Positions 46,545 through 57,103 are shown, counted from the first letter of the stretch. The stretch is DNA of 64,000 nucleotides from Motiliproteus sp. SC1-56 (GCF_017309075.1 NZ_JAEMGS010000017.1:20002-84001), one strand, 5' to 3'. Numbers and translations are program-made. Notes: generated from the sequence alone by a model not told the origin.

Positions 46545-48751
46545 TGCAGCCGCTGGGTCGTCTTCTGGTTATAGGCCTGGGCCTGATCGGCGGGTCTGTT
46601 GCGCTGGGGCTGCGTCGTCGTGGCTTCGCTACCAGGGTGGTGGGGTATGACCGTAATGCCGCCGAGCTGGAAGAAGGTTTGCGCCTGGGGGTGATTGACG
46701 AAGCCGTAACCGACCTCCATGGGGCGGTGTGTGCCGCTGATCTGGTGGTTATGGCGGTGCCGGTCAAGGTGATGGAAACCCTGATGGCGGACATTGCGCC
46801 GGCGCTTTCCAGCCAGACCATTCTGACTGATGTGGGCAGCGCCAAGGGTAATGTGGTGGCTGCCGCGGAGCGGGTGTTTGGGGAGGTGCCGCCCAACTTC
46901 GTGCCCGGGCATCCCATCGCCGGGTCGGAAAAGAGCGGGGTGGTGGCGGCCAACGGCGATCTTTATCGTCGGCACAAGGTGATCCTCACACCGTTAGCCC
47001 AGACCGACCGTCACGCGCTCAAACAGGTAACCCTTATGTGGGAGGCGCTGGAGGCCGAGGTGCATCACATGGAGGTGCACCGGCACGACGAGGTGTTGGC
47101 CGCCACCAGTCACCTGCCCCACCTGCTGGCGTTTTCCCTGGTGGACACCCTGGCCAACGACCATGAAAACCGCGACATCTTTCGCTACGCCGCCGGTGGT
47201 TTTCGTGACTTTACCCGCATTGCCGCCAGTGATCCTATGATGTGGCACGACATCTTCCTGGCCAATCGTGACGCTACCCTCAAGGTGCTGGACGAGTTTA
47301 CCGCGGGTGTGGCGACGCTGCGCAGCGCCATCGAGCGGGGCGACGGCCAGGCCCTGCTCGGGGTCTTTACCCGTGCCAAGTCGGCGCGCGAACACTTTTC
47401 TCGAATTCTTTCCGGAACAGCGTATTCCTTACCTATGAACAACACCAATGTGAAATTCCGGGCGCTGCCCGGCGGCCGGGTGAACGGTCAGATCCGGGTT
47501 CCCGGCGACAAATCCATTTCTCACCGCTCGATTATGCTGGGCGCGTTGGCGGAGGGGGTGACCGAAGTCGAAGGCTTCCTTGAGGGCGAGGACAGTCTCG
47601 CCACGTTGCAGGCGTTTCGCGATATGGGGGTGGTGATTGAGGGCCCCTACCAGGGCAAAGTCACCATCCATGGCGTGGGTATGCGCGGGTTGCGTAAGCC
47701 CCCGGGGCCGCTCTACGTGGGCAACTCCGGGACTGCCATGCGGTTGTTTGCCGGTTTGCTGGCAGGACAGGCGTTCGACAGTGTGCTGACCGGTGATGAG
47801 TCCCTGTCCAAGCGGCCGATGGAGCGGGTGGCGGCTCCGCTGCGGGCCATGGGCGCCCAGGTGGAAACCGGGGCCGGGGGCTGTCCGCCGATTCGCATTA
47901 CCGGCGGGGCCAAGCTGGCGGGTATCGACTACGACATGCCCGTGGCCAGCGCGCAGGTGAAATCCTGTGTCTTGCTGGCGGGCCTGTACAGTGATGGCGT
48001 AACTCGCGTCACGGAGCCCGCGCCGACCCGGGACCACACCGAGCGCATGCTTTGCGGGTTCGGCTACCCGGTGCAGCGGGAGGGGGCCAGTGCGAGCCTC
48101 GCGGGTGGCGGCAGGCTGACCGCAACCCGAATCGATGTGCCGGCCGATATCTCTTCGGCTACCTTCTTTATGGTGGCGGCCGCGATTACCCCGGGCAGCG
48201 ATATTCTTCTGCAGCATGTGGGCATCAATCCGACCCGGGTGGGTGTGGTTAACATTCTGCGGGCCATGGGGGCGGATCTGGCGTTGGAGAATGAACGCGA
48301 GGTGGGCGGGGAGCCGGTGGCCGATATTAGGGTCCGCTATGCGCCGCTCAAGGGCATTGAGATTCCCGAAGCGCAGGTGCCGCTTGCGATCGATGAATTT
48401 CCTGCTCTTTTCATTGCTGCAGCCTGCGCCGAAGGCAGGACGGTACTGACGGGGGCCGAAGAACTGAGGGTCAAGGAGAGCGACCGGATTCAGGCCATGG
48501 TGGACGGTTTGCAGGCGCTGGGCGTCGACATAGAAGGCACCCCCGACGGCGCGGTGATTCAGGGCGGCCCCATCGCTGGGGGCCGGGTGAACAGCCTCGG
48601 GGACCACCGTATCGCCATGGCTTTTGCGATCGCTTCCCTGCGGGCTGATGAGGCCATCGAAATTGATGATTGTGCCAACGTTGCCACCTCTTTCCCCAAC
48701 TTTGTCGAGCTGGCGCGTCGGGTGGGGATCCGTATTAACATTGAGGAGTAG
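46544..48751 (+). CDS. Fused prephenate dehydrogenase / EPSP synthase
   Basis: The 735-residue protein joins two enzymes. Residues 1-290 are TyrA (GLGLIGGSVA nucleotide motif, PGHPIAGSEKSG, ATSHLPHLLA). Residues 298-735 are AroA, 5-enolpyruvylshikimate-3-phosphate synthase (PGDKSISHRS, GNSGTAMRL, RVKESDR, LGDHRIAMAF). The same fusion is known in Pseudomonas. AroA makes the precursor of chorismate and TyrA drains prephenate to tyrosine. An internal ATG at 47435 sits just at the domain junction and could in principle start AroA alone, but it has no obvious ribosome site. The ATG at 46544 overlaps the hisC stop by one base. Confidence 0.95.
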   Translation: MQPLGRLLVIGLGLIGGSVALGLRRRGFATRVVGYDRNAAELEEGLRLGVIDEAVTDLHGAVCAADLVVMAVPVKVMETLMADIAPALSSQTILTDVGSAKGNVVAAAERVFGEVPPNFVPGHPIAGSEKSGVVAANGDLYRRHKVILTPLAQTDRHALKQVTLMWEALEAEVHHMEVHRHDEVLAATSHLPHLLAFSLVDTLANDHENRDIFRYAAGGFRDFTRIAASDPMMWHDIFLANRDATLKVLDEFTAGVATLRSAIERGDGQALLGVFTRAKSAREHFSRILSGTAYSLPMNNTNVKFRALPGGRVNGQIRVPGDKSISHRSIMLGALAEGVTEVEGFLEGEDSLATLQAFRDMGVVIEGPYQGKVTIHGVGMRGLRKPPGPLYVGNSGTAMRLFAGLLAGQAFDSVLTGDESLSKRPMERVAAPLRAMGAQVETGAGGCPPIRITGGAKLAGIDYDMPVASAQVKSCVLLAGLYSDGVTRVTEPAPTRDHTERMLCGFGYPVQREGASASLAGGGRLTATRIDVPADISSATFFMVAAAITPGSDILLQHVGINPTRVGVVNILRAMGADLALENEREVGGEPVADIRVRYAPLKGIEIPEAQVPLAIDEFPALFIAAACAEGRTVLTGAEELRVKESDRIQAMVDGLQALGVDIEGTPDGAVIQGGPIAGGRVNSLGDHRIAMAFAIASLRADEAIEIDDCANVATSFPNFVELARRVGIRINIEE

Positions 48752-48754
48752 ATC

Positions 48755-49444
48755 GTGACCAAACAGCAGGCACCGGTGGTCACCATTGACGGGCCCAGTG
48801 GTTCGGGTAAAGGGACGGTTGCTAAATTGCTGGCCCAGGCGCTGGGGTGGCACTTGCTGGACAGCGGTGCGCTTTACCGGGTTCTGGGGCTGGCGGCCCT
48901 GCACCACGGGGTCGATTTGGATGATTCCGACGCCCTGGAAGTGCTGGCTGCGCACCTTGATGTTCAGTTCAAGAGCGAAGCCGGTGAGGAGGGGGTGCGG
49001 GTGATTTTGGAAGGTGAAGAGGTCACCCAGGCGATTCGCAGCGAAGAGGCGGGCCGGGCGGCGTCTATCGTGGCGGCGGTAGAGTCGGTGCGCAGGGCAT
49101 TGTTAGGCCGCCAACGTGACTTTGCCGAGTTGCCGGGGCTGGTTGCTGACGGTCGGGATATGGGTACTGTGGTCTTCCCGGAGGCCCCGGTAAAAATCTA
49201 TCTGGACGCCAGCGCAGAAGAGCGCGCGAGGCGCCGTTATAACCAGTTGATAACAAAGGGGGCCGGTGCTAGTCTTCAAAAAGTGCTGGAAGACATTCAG
49301 GCACGGGATGATCGTGACATCAACCGACCCGTCGCCCCCCTGAAGCCGGCCAACGACGCTGTGGTGATAGACAGTACATCGATGTCCATAGAGGCCGTGC
49401 TTGATTGCGTGGTGGCGCAGGTCAAGGACAACTGCCTGTCTTGA
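48755..49444 (+). CDS. cmk: Cytidylate kinase
   Basis: The 229-residue kinase has the P-loop GPSGSGKGT (13-21), [22 protein letters not shown] and the D-R-D-I-N-R lid region. It phosphorylates CMP and dCMP. It starts with GTG at 48755, three bases after the tyrA-aroA stop. The next gene is rpsA, an order conserved widely in gammaproteobacteria. Confidence 0.96.
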   Translation: MTKQQAPVVTIDGPSGSGKGTVAKLLAQALGWHLLDSGALYRVLGLAALHHGVDLDDSDALEVLAAHLDVQFKSEAGEEGVRVILEGEEVTQAIRSEEAGRAASIVAAVESVRRALLGRQRDFAELPGLVADGRDMGTVVFPEAPVKIYLDASAEERARRRYNQLITKGAGASLQKVLEDIQARDDRDINRPVAPLKPANDAVVIDSTSMSIEAVLDCVVAQVKDNCLS

Positions 49445-49501
49445 GGGCGGGAGCTGGCGATCAAAGCTCCCCCCGTCCCGCGAGCGGGCTGGGAATAAAT
49501 C

Positions 49502-51178
49502 ATGGGCGAAAGTTTTGCTGAGCTCTTTGAAGAGAGCTTGAAAGATACTGATCTGCGGCCTGGTGCGCTGGTTACCGCCACGGTCGAGGCGATTGACGAT
49601 GACTGGGTGACGGTCAACGCCGGGTTGAAATCCGAAGGCGTCATTCCCCGTCGAGAGTTCACCTCGGAAAATGGCGAGTTGAGCCTAGCGGTGGGGGATG
49701 AAGTCGAGGTGGCGGTGGTCAGCCTCGAGGACGGTTTCGGCAGTACCTCATTGTCCCGGCTCAAGGCCCGGCAGGCACAGGCTTGGCGTGAGCTGGAGAC
49801 GGCTTACGAGTCGGGTGAAACCGTAGAGGGACAGATCGTCGGCAAGGTGCGGGGCGGTTTGACGGTGGAGCTGGACTCCATCCGCGCCTTTCTGCCGGGC
49901 TCTCTGGTCGATGTGCGTCCGGTCCGAGACACCACCCACCTGGAAGGCCAGACCCTTGAGTTCAAACTCATCAAGCTGGATGCCCGGCGCAACAACATCG
50001 TCGTATCCCGCCGGGCGGTGCTGGAAGAGGCCAACAGCGCCGACCGGGAAAAGCTGCTTAAGACCCTCACCGAGGGAATGGTGCTCAAGGGGGTCGTGAA
50101 AAACCTGACCGACTACGGCGCCTTCATCGATTTGGGCGGCGTTGACGGCTTACTCCACATTACCGACCTGGCTTGGAAGCGGGTACGTCACCCTAGCGAA
50201 GTGGTCTCTGTGGGCCAGGAGCTGGATGTCAAGGTGCTTCGTTATGACCGCGAAAGCGGGCGAGTTTCCCTCGGCCTCAAGCAGCTCGGCAAGGACCCGT
50301 GGGAGGGCATAAGCCAGCGTTACCCGGCCAATACGCGGCTCAAGGGGCGGGTTACCAATATCACCGATTACGGTTGCTTTGCTGAAATCGAGGATGGCAT
50401 CGAGGGGTTGGTCCACGTTTCCGAAATGGACTGGACCAACAAGAACATTCACCCTTCCCGGGTGGTGCAGCTAGGCGAAGAGATCGACGTGATGGTCCTT
50501 GATATCGACGAGGAGCGTCGCCGTATCTCTCTGGGAATGAAGCAGTGCGTCGAGAATCCCTGGGAGACGTTTGGCAAGCAGCACAACAAAGGTGACCGGA
50601 TTTCCGGGGTGATTCGTTCGATTACCGATTTCGGAATTTTTGTGGGGCTGGAAGGCGGAATCGACGGACTTGTTCACCTCTCGGATCTGAGCTGGGAACA
50701 GCCCGGGGAGGAGGTGGTTCGCGAATATGCCAAGGGCGACACACTGGAAACTCAAATCCTGGCTATCGACCAAGAACGGGAGCGGGTGTCTCTCGGGGTT
50801 AAACAGTTGGAAGGCGACCCCTTCATGGGCTTCGTCGCCGAGCACGATAAGGGGGCGCTGGTCACTGGCGAAGTGATTGCCGTAGAGCCTCGAGGGGCCA
50901 CCCTGCAGCTGACCGAGGGGGTTGAGGCTCAGCTGAAAGCCTCCGAGCTTAGCGTGGATCGCGTGGATGATGCCGGCACGGTGCTCAAGGTGGGCGAAAC
51001 CATCGAAGTGGCTATCATCAATGTGGACCGTAAGAAGCGGTTGATAGGCGTTTCGCTCAAAGCCAAGGCGCAGAGTGAAGACCGGGCCGCCATGAAGGCG
51101 CTTAAAGAGCAGCAAATCGAGACGGGACCGACAACCATCGGGGACCTGATCAAAGAGCAGTTGGGAAAGAAAACTTAA
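49502..51178 (+). CDS. rpsA: 30S ribosomal protein S1
   Basis: The 558-residue protein begins [13 protein letters not shown] and contains six S1 (OB-fold) repeats; the last four show the D-Y-G-x-F or F-G-I-F strand pattern and the HxS/HIT-D-L segment. It holds mRNA on the 30S subunit. The ATG at 49502 follows a 57-base gap after cmk. Length agrees with the family. Confidence 0.97.
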   Translation: MGESFAELFEESLKDTDLRPGALVTATVEAIDDDWVTVNAGLKSEGVIPRREFTSENGELSLAVGDEVEVAVVSLEDGFGSTSLSRLKARQAQAWRELETAYESGETVEGQIVGKVRGGLTVELDSIRAFLPGSLVDVRPVRDTTHLEGQTLEFKLIKLDARRNNIVVSRRAVLEEANSADREKLLKTLTEGMVLKGVVKNLTDYGAFIDLGGVDGLLHITDLAWKRVRHPSEVVSVGQELDVKVLRYDRESGRVSLGLKQLGKDPWEGISQRYPANTRLKGRVTNITDYGCFAEIEDGIEGLVHVSEMDWTNKNIHPSRVVQLGEEIDVMVLDIDEERRRISLGMKQCVENPWETFGKQHNKGDRISGVIRSITDFGIFVGLEGGIDGLVHLSDLSWEQPGEEVVREYAKGDTLETQILAIDQERERVSLGVKQLEGDPFMGFVAEHDKGALVTGEVIAVEPRGATLQLTEGVEAQLKASELSVDRVDDAGTVLKVGETIEVAIINVDRKKRLIGVSLKAKAQSEDRAAMKALKEQQIETGPTTIGDLIKEQLGKKT

Positions 51179-51262
51179 TCAGGACCAGCCTTCGCGGGTG
51201 TCCTTCGTTTCGATGAAGGGTGAAAGTTGCTCGGGACCGGTAATGGCGACTAGGGGACGGCT

Positions 51263-51559
51263 ATGACAAAGTCTGAGCTGATCGAACGCTTGGCAATGAG
51301 GCACGAAGATCTGTCAGTTAAAGATGTGGAGCTGGCAGTAAAAACGATGCTAGACCATATGACTGAAGCGCTCTCCAGCGGGGAGCGCATCGAGATACGC
51401 GGTTTTGGTAGTTTTTCCCTGCATTACCGTGCACCACGGGTAGGGCGTAATCCGAAAACCGGCCAGGCGGTTGAACTGGACGCTAAGTATGTGCCGCACT
51501 TCAAGCCGGGTAAGGACTTGCGTGAGCAGGTGAACGACAGCATGAAACAGGGGCGTTAA
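51263..51559 (+). CDS. ihfB: Integration host factor subunit beta
   Basis: The 98-residue protein is a full HU/IHF family member: [11 protein letters not shown] start, [25 protein letters not shown] in the DNA-binding arm and [12 protein letters not shown] at the end. The arm has the PxxGRNPKTG tip whose proline intercalates in DNA. It pairs with IhfA, encoded elsewhere. It follows rpsA after 84 bases, as in many relatives. Confidence 0.96.
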   Translation: MTKSELIERLAMRHEDLSVKDVELAVKTMLDHMTEALSSGERIEIRGFGSFSLHYRAPRVGRNPKTGQAVELDAKYVPHFKPGKDLREQVNDSMKQGR

Positions 51560-51596
51560 CCGCCAGGATTGGTTCAATGACAATGAGGCATTTTCG

Positions 51597-51899
51597 GTGC
51601 GCTTAATCAAAACGTTTCTGGCGGTGGCCTTTATGCTGCTGCTACTGTTGATCGGAATCCTCCTGACGGTAAACAATCAGCAGCAGGTGGCGATCGATTT
51701 GGTCTTTTTTCAATCGCCCGCCAAGAGTGTGGCGTTGTGGCTGGTGCTCAGCTTTCTGCTGGGTGCCGTACTCAGCGTGGTGTTGGGTGTTTTGTCCATC
51801 ATGGGGCTAAAAGCCCGTCTACGAAATACGCGGCGTAAGCTGGACCACTCGCGTAAAGAACTGGATAAGCTGAGGACCTTGAACCTCAATAACGGTTGA
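51597..51899 (+). CDS. lapA: LapA-family (DUF1049) inner-membrane protein
   Basis: The 100-residue protein has two membrane segments (about 5-24 and 46-68), a short NNQQQVAIDLVFF loop between them and a basic C-terminal coiled coil in the cytoplasm, as in LapA (YciS). LapA works with LapB in control of lipopolysaccharide synthesis. It starts with GTG at 51597 behind GAGG. Its stop overlaps the lapB start. Confidence 0.9.
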   Translation: MRLIKTFLAVAFMLLLLLIGILLTVNNQQQVAIDLVFFQSPAKSVALWLVLSFLLGAVLSVVLGVLSIMGLKARLRNTRRKLDHSRKELDKLRTLNLNNG

Positions 51900-53077
51900 T
51901 GATGGGCGATTACCTGCTGATCGTTCCGCTCGTTCTGGCGTTGGCCATTGGCTGGTTGCTGGGGCGCCGGGACCGACGTAAGCAGCAACTGGAAAATTAT
52001 ACTGAGCGGCTGCGGCACGAGTACTTCAGCGGTCTTAATCATCTCATCGACAACAATACCGATGAGGCGATCGAGAGTTTCATCAGTGCGTTGAAATACA
52101 ACAGCGAAACCGTCCCCATTCGCTTGGCGCTCGGGACGCTGTTCCGGCGCCGGGGTGAGGTTCAGCGCTCCATCCAGCTTCACCAAGAGGTGTTGGCTCT
52201 TCCGTCTCTCACCGCCAAGGAATCTGTCCAGGTGCAGCTGGCGCTTGCTCATGATTACATGGCCGCGGGGCTGCTGGATCGTGCTGAAAATCTGCTTTTG
52301 GAACTATTGGGGGAGGGGAGTCGTGAGGACCGGGATACCACGGTTCGACTACTGATCGACCTCTACCAGCAGGAGAAAGAGTGGCATAAAGCTCTGAAGG
52401 TGGCAGAGCTGCTCAGTGATGACGACGGTGCCTTGGGTACCCGTCTGGCTCACTACCACTGTGAGTTGGCCCGGGTGGCGCTGCAGCGTCGCGAGTGGCA
52501 GGAGGCGCGAAAACATATCAAGGGGGCGCTCCAGGAGGACCCTGACTGTGTGCGCGCCTCCCTGCTCAATGCCGAGTTGGAGATGACCGAGGAGCGGTGG
52601 AAAGCCGCGATCAAGAGTCTAAAGTCTGTCCCGTTGCAGGATCCAGCCTTCGTCTCGGAGACGGTTCCTCTACTTGCCGAGTGTTATCGGCGGCTGAATG
52701 CCACCGGTGAGCTGCGGCGCTATCTGGAGCAGACCTTTGAGTATGCGCCTTCTACCACGGCGATGCTCCTGGTTGCCGATGAGATTGCCCGGGAGCAGGG
52801 CGATTACCAGGCCGGTGCCTACATTACCGAGCAACTCAAGCTGCGACCGTCAGTAAAAGGGTTTAACCGTTTGATCGACCTGCATCTCAAGCATGCGGGG
52901 GAGAGTGCCCGCGAAAGCTTGGGGGTGCTGCGCGGCCTGACCGGGCAGCTCGAACAGTCCAAGCCGGTCTATCACTGCCGCAACTGCGGCTTCTCCGGTC
53001 AGACACTCCACTGGCAGTGCCCGAGCTGCCAGGGTTGGGGGGAGGTCAGACCAATCCAGGGCCTGGAAGGCGAATAA
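51899..53077 (+). CDS. lapB: Lipopolysaccharide assembly protein LapB
   Basis: The 392-residue protein has one N-terminal membrane anchor (YLLIVPLVLALAIGWLLG), a set of TPR repeats and a C-terminal rubredoxin-type metal site with two CxxC pairs (CRNC and CPSC, near 360-380). LapB helps FtsH degrade LpxC and so limits lipid A synthesis. Start at 51899 (coupled to lapA by one base) or at the next ATG, 51902. It precedes pyrF by 23 bases. Confidence 0.94.
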   Translation: MMGDYLLIVPLVLALAIGWLLGRRDRRKQQLENYTERLRHEYFSGLNHLIDNNTDEAIESFISALKYNSETVPIRLALGTLFRRRGEVQRSIQLHQEVLALPSLTAKESVQVQLALAHDYMAAGLLDRAENLLLELLGEGSREDRDTTVRLLIDLYQQEKEWHKALKVAELLSDDDGALGTRLAHYHCELARVALQRREWQEARKHIKGALQEDPDCVRASLLNAELEMTEERWKAAIKSLKSVPLQDPAFVSETVPLLAECYRRLNATGELRRYLEQTFEYAPSTTAMLLVADEIAREQGDYQAGAYITEQLKLRPSVKGFNRLIDLHLKHAGESARESLGVLRGLTGQLEQSKPVYHCRNCGFSGQTLHWQCPSCQGWGEVRPIQGLEGE

Positions 53078-53100
53078 CCATCTATTTTGAGGAATTTTGA

Positions 53101-53835
53101 ATGTCAGTGATCGCTCACCAAGGGCAGCGAGGTGAAGGCTCGCGGGTAATCGTAGCGCTAGATTATCCCGGCGCCGACCAAGCCCTGGAGATGGCGAGCC
53201 GGTTGGATCCTGGGTTGTGCCGGGTGAAAGTCGGTAAGGAGCTTTTTACCCGGGCGGGCCCCGGGGTGGTTGAAAAGCTGCAAGGGATGGGGTTCGAGGT
53301 GTTTCTCGATCTCAAGTTTCATGATATTCCCAATACCACGGCCAAGGCGGTGCAGGCGGCTGCGGAGCTTGGTGTGTGGATGGTCAATGTACACGCCAGT
53401 GGCGGGCGGCGGATGATGGAGGCGGCGCGTGAGGCGCTGGAAAATGTCAACGGCCCTCGTCCTTTGCTGATTGCTGTCACAGTATTGACCAGCATGGAGG
53501 CGACGGACTTGGCTGAAATAGGCCTTGATCGCTCACCGTTGGAACAGGTCCAGGCTCTGAGCGCGCTGGCGGCTCGGTCCGGTTTGGACGGGGTTGTCTG
53601 CTCAGCCCAGGAGGCAAGCCTGTTGCGGCGGGCACAGGGGGCCGACTTCCAACTCGTCACCCCGGGCATTCGCCCGACAGGGGCTGAGCGCGGCGATCAG
53701 CGCCGGGTGATGACCCCTGCTGAAGCGATTGAGGCGGGTAGCAGCTTCTTGGTTATCGGTCGCCCGATTACCGCGGCAGTGGATCCGGTCGCAGTGCTTG
53801 AAAAGATTCAGGCAGAGTTGCAAACCATTGTCTAA
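53101..53835 (+). CDS. pyrF: Orotidine 5'-phosphate decarboxylase
   Basis: The 244-residue TIM-barrel enzyme shows [25 protein letters not shown] and the catalytic [10 protein letters not shown] (D-K-x-x-D). PGIRP and GRPITAA complete the phosphate site. It makes UMP in pyrimidine synthesis. It has about 12 extra N-terminal residues ahead of the first strand. The rpsA-ihfB-lapA-lapB-pyrF order is a classic gammaproteobacterial run. Confidence 0.96.
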   Translation: MSVIAHQGQRGEGSRVIVALDYPGADQALEMASRLDPGLCRVKVGKELFTRAGPGVVEKLQGMGFEVFLDLKFHDIPNTTAKAVQAAAELGVWMVNVHASGGRRMMEAAREALENVNGPRPLLIAVTVLTSMEATDLAEIGLDRSPLEQVQALSALAARSGLDGVVCSAQEASLLRRAQGADFQLVTPGIRPTGAERGDQRRVMTPAEAIEAGSSFLVIGRPITAAVDPVAVLEKIQAELQTIV

Positions 53836-53892
53836 GCTTGCTTTTACTCGCGTAGGCGAGCGCTAAATAGTTAAAGACAAGGAAAGTTGCGT

Positions 53893-54180
53893 ATGAAGCT
53901 AAAAGGAATTTCCGGCCTCGTGGCCGGTTTGCTCATGGGGTTGTCGCTCGGTGCAGGGGCGGCTGAGCCTGTTAATATCAATCAGGCCAGCGCCGCTGAG
54001 CTGGCCGCCGCGCTAAATGGCATTGGTCCGGTGAAGGCGCAGGAGATCGTCCGTTACCGGGAGCAGAATGGTCCCTTCAAGTCCGCCGACGACCTGCTGG
54101 CGGTAAAGGGGGTAGGGCAGGCACTCCTGGCGCGTAACCGTGAGTTGATTTTACCCGTCGCCGCTTCCCCTGCGGAGTAG
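53893..54180 (+). CDS. ComEA-like periplasmic helix-hairpin-helix DNA-binding protein
   Basis: The 95-residue protein has a signal peptide (KLKGISGLVAGLLMGLSLG, cut after AGAA) and a double helix-hairpin-helix domain (VNINQASAAELAAALNGIG..KAQEIVRYRE..G.F....DLL.VKGVG). Such small secreted ComEA proteins bind incoming DNA in transformation-type uptake. No comEC is in the window. The ATG at 53893 follows AAGGA; a TTG two codons earlier is less likely. Confidence 0.88.
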   Translation: MKLKGISGLVAGLLMGLSLGAGAAEPVNINQASAAELAAALNGIGPVKAQEIVRYREQNGPFKSADDLLAVKGVGQALLARNRELILPVAASPAE

Positions 54181-54190
54181 TAGCGTACCA

Positions 54191-54216
54191 ACAGAACGCC
54201 CGTGTGGGCGTTCTGT
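54191..54216. terminator. Strong hairpin between convergent comEA-like and the minus-strand gene
   Basis: ACAGAACGCCC and GGGCGTTCTGT form a perfect 11-base stem with a four-base loop. Only short T runs flank it. The minus-strand gene's stop codon overlaps its right arm, so it may serve both directions. Confidence 0.75.
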
Positions 54217-54569
54217 TATTGCTTGGTTGAGGGTTCAGGGGGTTGTTGCGCGGCTTCGCGCTCCAGACGTGCTTTGATTTTCAGGTAGTTGGGGGTTGGT
54301 CCCACGTCCTCGTAAACCGGGTCGCCCTCCTCCATTCGAATGACATTAGGACCTGCGATGTAGGGCATCTTCTCTTCGACTTCGCGCAGTGCGTGAGTCA
54401 GTAGGTTGGCGACAATCTCTTCCTGTGGAATTCGATAGACCTCGGCCAGCGCTTCAAGCTTAATCATATCCTCGTTCGCAATTGCCACTTCCCGGGTGGT
54501 TTTGGGGTGGTACTCAATGCAGTGGCGCTCCCAATCTTTGAGCATTTTCCCGATCGGGGTGTTGGGCAT
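54216..54569 (-). CDS. Small conserved protein of the 'pilin assembly protein' kind
   Basis: The 117-residue soluble protein has no signal peptide. A middle helical part (IKLEALAEVYRIPQEEIVANLLTHALREVEEKMPYI) and a GDPVYEDVGPTPNYL segment resemble a family annotated in Pseudomonas and relatives as 'pilin assembly protein' or 'type 1 pili tip component'; I know of no real evidence for that function. The middle part looks like a ribbon-helix-helix or coiled structure. It is transcribed toward comEA and away from ndk. Confidence 0.6.
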   Translation of the reverse strand: MPNTPIGKMLKDWERHCIEYHPKTTREVAIANEDMIKLEALAEVYRIPQEEIVANLLTHALREVEEKMPYIAGPNVIRMEEGDPVYEDVGPTPNYLKIKARLEREAAQQPPEPSTKQ

Positions 54570-54670
54570 GGTTACCTCCGTATGCCGTTAACGGATGAAT
54601 CTTTTTTAGTGTAGATGGTCATAGCCGGCACCCGGCAAATTATGCCCTTTCAACCCGGGGGCACTGGCTC

Positions 54671-54676
54671 TATAAT
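54671..54676 (+). promoter_or_regulatory. Consensus -10 box of the ndk promoter
   Basis: A perfect TATAAT stands 45 bases before the ndk ATG. TTTCAA, 17 bases upstream (54648-54653), is a poor -35. Confidence 0.6.
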
Positions 54677-54720
54677 TAGCCGTTTTTGTTAATCAACCTA
54701 AGACCTTTTGGGGATTTTAA

Positions 54721-55128
54721 ATGGCTATTGAACGTACCCTCTCCATCATCAAGCCTGACGCTGTGGCCAAGAATGTTATCGGTAAAATTTACAGCCGCTT
54801 CGAAACCAACGGCCTGAAGATCGTTGAGGCGAAGATGCTGACCCTGGACCGCGAGCTGGCCGAAGGCTTTTATGCGGAGCACAAGGGGCGTCCGTTTTTC
54901 GAGGCGCTGGTCGAATTCATGACCTCCGGCCCGGTCATGGTTCAGGTGCTGGAAGGCGAGAATGCTATCGCCAAGAACCGTGAACTGATGGGCGCGACTA
55001 ACCCCAAGGAAGCGGCCGAAGGCACCATCCGCGCGGATTTCGCCGAGTCCATCGACGCTAATGCTGTCCATGGCTCCGACTCGCCGGCCTCCGCCGAGCG
55101 GGAAGTGGCTTACTTCTTCGGCGCCTGA
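54721..55128 (+). CDS. ndk: Nucleoside diphosphate kinase
   Basis: The 135-residue protein matches the family from end to end: [12 protein letters not shown] at the start and NAVHGSDS at the active site, where H117 is the phosphorylated histidine. It balances nucleoside triphosphate pools. A consensus -10 lies upstream and a terminator after it, so it can be transcribed alone. Confidence 0.97.
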   Translation: MAIERTLSIIKPDAVAKNVIGKIYSRFETNGLKIVEAKMLTLDRELAEGFYAEHKGRPFFEALVEFMTSGPVMVQVLEGENAIAKNRELMGATNPKEAAEGTIRADFAESIDANAVHGSDSPASAEREVAYFFGA

Positions 55129-55138
55129 TCGAAGCTTC

Positions 55139-55164
55139 AGCGCCGCCGTTCCGGCGGCGCTTTT
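55139..55164 (+). terminator. Rho-independent terminator after ndk
   Basis: AGCGCCGCCG and CGGCGGCGCT form a ten-base perfect stem with a three-base loop, followed by TTT. It begins 10 bases after the ndk stop. Confidence 0.85.
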
Positions 55165-55183
55165 CAATCTCCAACCCAATGTG

Positions 55184-56317
55184 ATGACAATGAGCACAGC
55201 CGCTGCCAAGGTTAACCTGCTGGGGCTTTCCAAGCCCAAGCTGGAGGCTTTCTTCGAGAGTATCGGGGAGAAAAAGTTTCGCGCCACCCAGGTGATGAAA
55301 TGGATTCATCAGGCCGGTGTCGACAGTTTCGACGACATGACCAACGTCAGCAAAGCGCTGCGGGCAAAGTTGGAAGCGATCGCGGAGATTCGTGAGCCCG
55401 AGGTGGTATTGGAAGATATCTCCAGCGATGGGACCCGCAAGTGGGTCATACGCATGGAGGGGGGGAGCTCGGTGGAAACCGTGCTGATTCCCGATGGCGA
55501 GCGCAAGACGCTTTGTGTCTCCTCGCAGGTGGGCTGTTCGTTGAACTGCAGTTTCTGTTCGACCGGCAAACAGGGCTTTAACCGCAACCTTACTGCCGCA
55601 GAGATCATCGGTCAGTTGCGGGTCGCCATTAAGTCTTTCGGGCCTTTTGAACCCAAGGATCCGCGTCGGGTGACCAACGTCGTGTTGATGGGGATGGGCG
55701 AACCACTGATGAACTTCGAGCCGGTGGTCGACGCCATGTCGTTGATGATGGAGGACAATGCCTACGGCCTTTCCAAACGACGGGTTACTCTGAGTACAGC
55801 CGGGCTTGTGCCGGCTATCGACCAGCTGGGGGAGGTGAGTGACGTTTCCCTGGCGCTATCGCTCCATGCCCCCAATGATGAGCTGAGAAATGAGCTGGTT
55901 CCCCTGAATAAACGGTACCCGATCAGCGAGTTGATGGCCGCGACTCGGCGCTACCTGGACCGTTGCAACGACAAGCGGGTGGCGACCGTTGAATACACCC
56001 TTATCGATGGGGTGAACGATCGGCCCGAGCATGCCCACGAGCTGGTGGCATTGTTGCGGGATCTGCCTTGTAAGCTCAACCTGATTCCCTTCAATCCGTT
56101 TCCCAATTCTGGCTACCGGCGGGCCAAGAAAGCCGCTATCGAGCAGTTTCGATCGATCACCACCCGGGGCGGAGTCATTACCACGGTGCGCAGTACCCGC
56201 GGGGATGATATCGACGCAGCCTGCGGACAGCTGGTGGGCCAGGTTGACGATAGAACAAGGCGCAGTCAAAAATATATCCCCGTCAAGCAGGATTTGTCGG
56301 CCGCTGGGCCAGGCTAA
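55184..56317 (+). CDS. rlmN: Dual-specificity RNA methyltransferase RlmN
   Basis: The 377-residue radical-SAM enzyme has the CxxxCxxC cluster motif (C118, C122, C125 in [12 protein letters not shown]) and a C-terminal DIDAACGQL cysteine used in methyl transfer. It makes 2-methyladenosine in 23S rRNA and some tRNAs. The ATG at 55184 ([15 protein letters not shown]) matches related N-termini; the ATG at 55190 is the alternative. It follows the ndk terminator and leads the pilF-rodZ set. Confidence 0.95.
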   Translation: MTMSTAAAKVNLLGLSKPKLEAFFESIGEKKFRATQVMKWIHQAGVDSFDDMTNVSKALRAKLEAIAEIREPEVVLEDISSDGTRKWVIRMEGGSSVETVLIPDGERKTLCVSSQVGCSLNCSFCSTGKQGFNRNLTAAEIIGQLRVAIKSFGPFEPKDPRRVTNVVLMGMGEPLMNFEPVVDAMSLMMEDNAYGLSKRRVTLSTAGLVPAIDQLGEVSDVSLALSLHAPNDELRNELVPLNKRYPISELMAATRRYLDRCNDKRVATVEYTLIDGVNDRPEHAHELVALLRDLPCKLNLIPFNPFPNSGYRRAKKAAIEQFRSITTRGGVITTVRSTRGDDIDAACGQLVGQVDDRTRRSQKYIPVKQDLSAAGPG

Positions 56318-56326
56318 GGAGAGGGT

Positions 56327-57103
56327 GTGAGAGCAGTCGGGTATCTGTTGTTGTGTGCCATGCTGTTGGGAGGCTGCGCCACCCAAACCACCGTGGATGG
56401 CCGTGCTGCCAAGCAAGGCTCTAAAGAGGAGCGTTTAGAAGCTTGGAACAGCGTGGCCCGTGAATATATTCAGCTGGGGCAGTACGAAGAGGCGAAGCGT
56501 CCTTTGAAGCAGGCGCTGGAGGTGGACCCGAAAGCGGCCTCCTCATTAACGCTGCTGGCGCTGGTGTTTCAGAGTCAGGGTGAAACCGAAATTGCCGAGG
56601 AGTATTACCGAAAGGCGCTTGAGGGCGATCCCGACAACGCCATGGTTAACAACAACTATGGTATTTTCCTGATGTTGCAGCAGCGTCATGCAGAGGCGTG
56701 CGGTTACCTCGAGGCGGCCGCACGGGATCCGCTGTACGAGCAACGCAGCGCGACCTTGGAAAATTTGGCCAGCTGTTATCGTGTTACCGGTCAGTCGGCG
56801 GAGGCGGAAAAAACCTACCGTCAGGTGCTGCGGTTGGATCCCAATGCCAGTCAGGCCATTCTCGCGTTGAGCGAATTGGCGTACCAGCGGGGAGAGTACG
56901 GCCAATCCTGGCAATTGTTCAGCCGGTTTTCCAAACTGGTTAATCTGCGCCAAGTTGAGCATAACGCGCAAAGCCTGTGGCTGGGGATTCGGCTCTCCCG
57001 CCAGGGGCAGGACCCGGGCATGGCGGCGACCTATTCGCTATTGTTGAAGAACCTTTATCCGCAGTCCCGGGAGTACCAACTCTACAAGGAGTCGCGTCAA
57101 TGA
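56327..57103 (+). CDS. pilF: Type IV pilus biogenesis lipoprotein PilF (PilW)
   Basis: The 258-residue protein has a lipobox (LLGGCAT, lipidated C17) and about six TPR repeats (YIQLGQYEEAKRPLKQALEVDP, FQSQGETEIAEEYYRKAL and so on). It is the pilotin that helps the secretin PilQ reach and assemble in the outer membrane. It starts with GTG at 56327 behind AAGGAG and overlaps rodZ by ATGA. Confidence 0.93.
   Translation: MRAVGYLLLCAMLLGGCATQTTVDGRAAKQGSKEERLEAWNSVAREYIQLGQYEEAKRPLKQALEVDPKAASSLTLLALVFQSQGETEIAEEYYRKALEGDPDNAMVNNNYGIFLMLQQRHAEACGYLEAAARDPLYEQRSATLENLASCYRVTGQSAEAEKTYRQVLRLDPNASQAILALSELAYQRGEYGQSWQLFSRFSKLVNLRQVEHNAQSLWLGIRLSRQGQDPGMAATYSLLLKNLYPQSREYQLYKESRQ

Noticed and set aside
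47429..48955. A 508-codon minus-strand frame inside tyrA-aroA
   Set aside because: It is antisense to intact AroA motifs and shows no family features.
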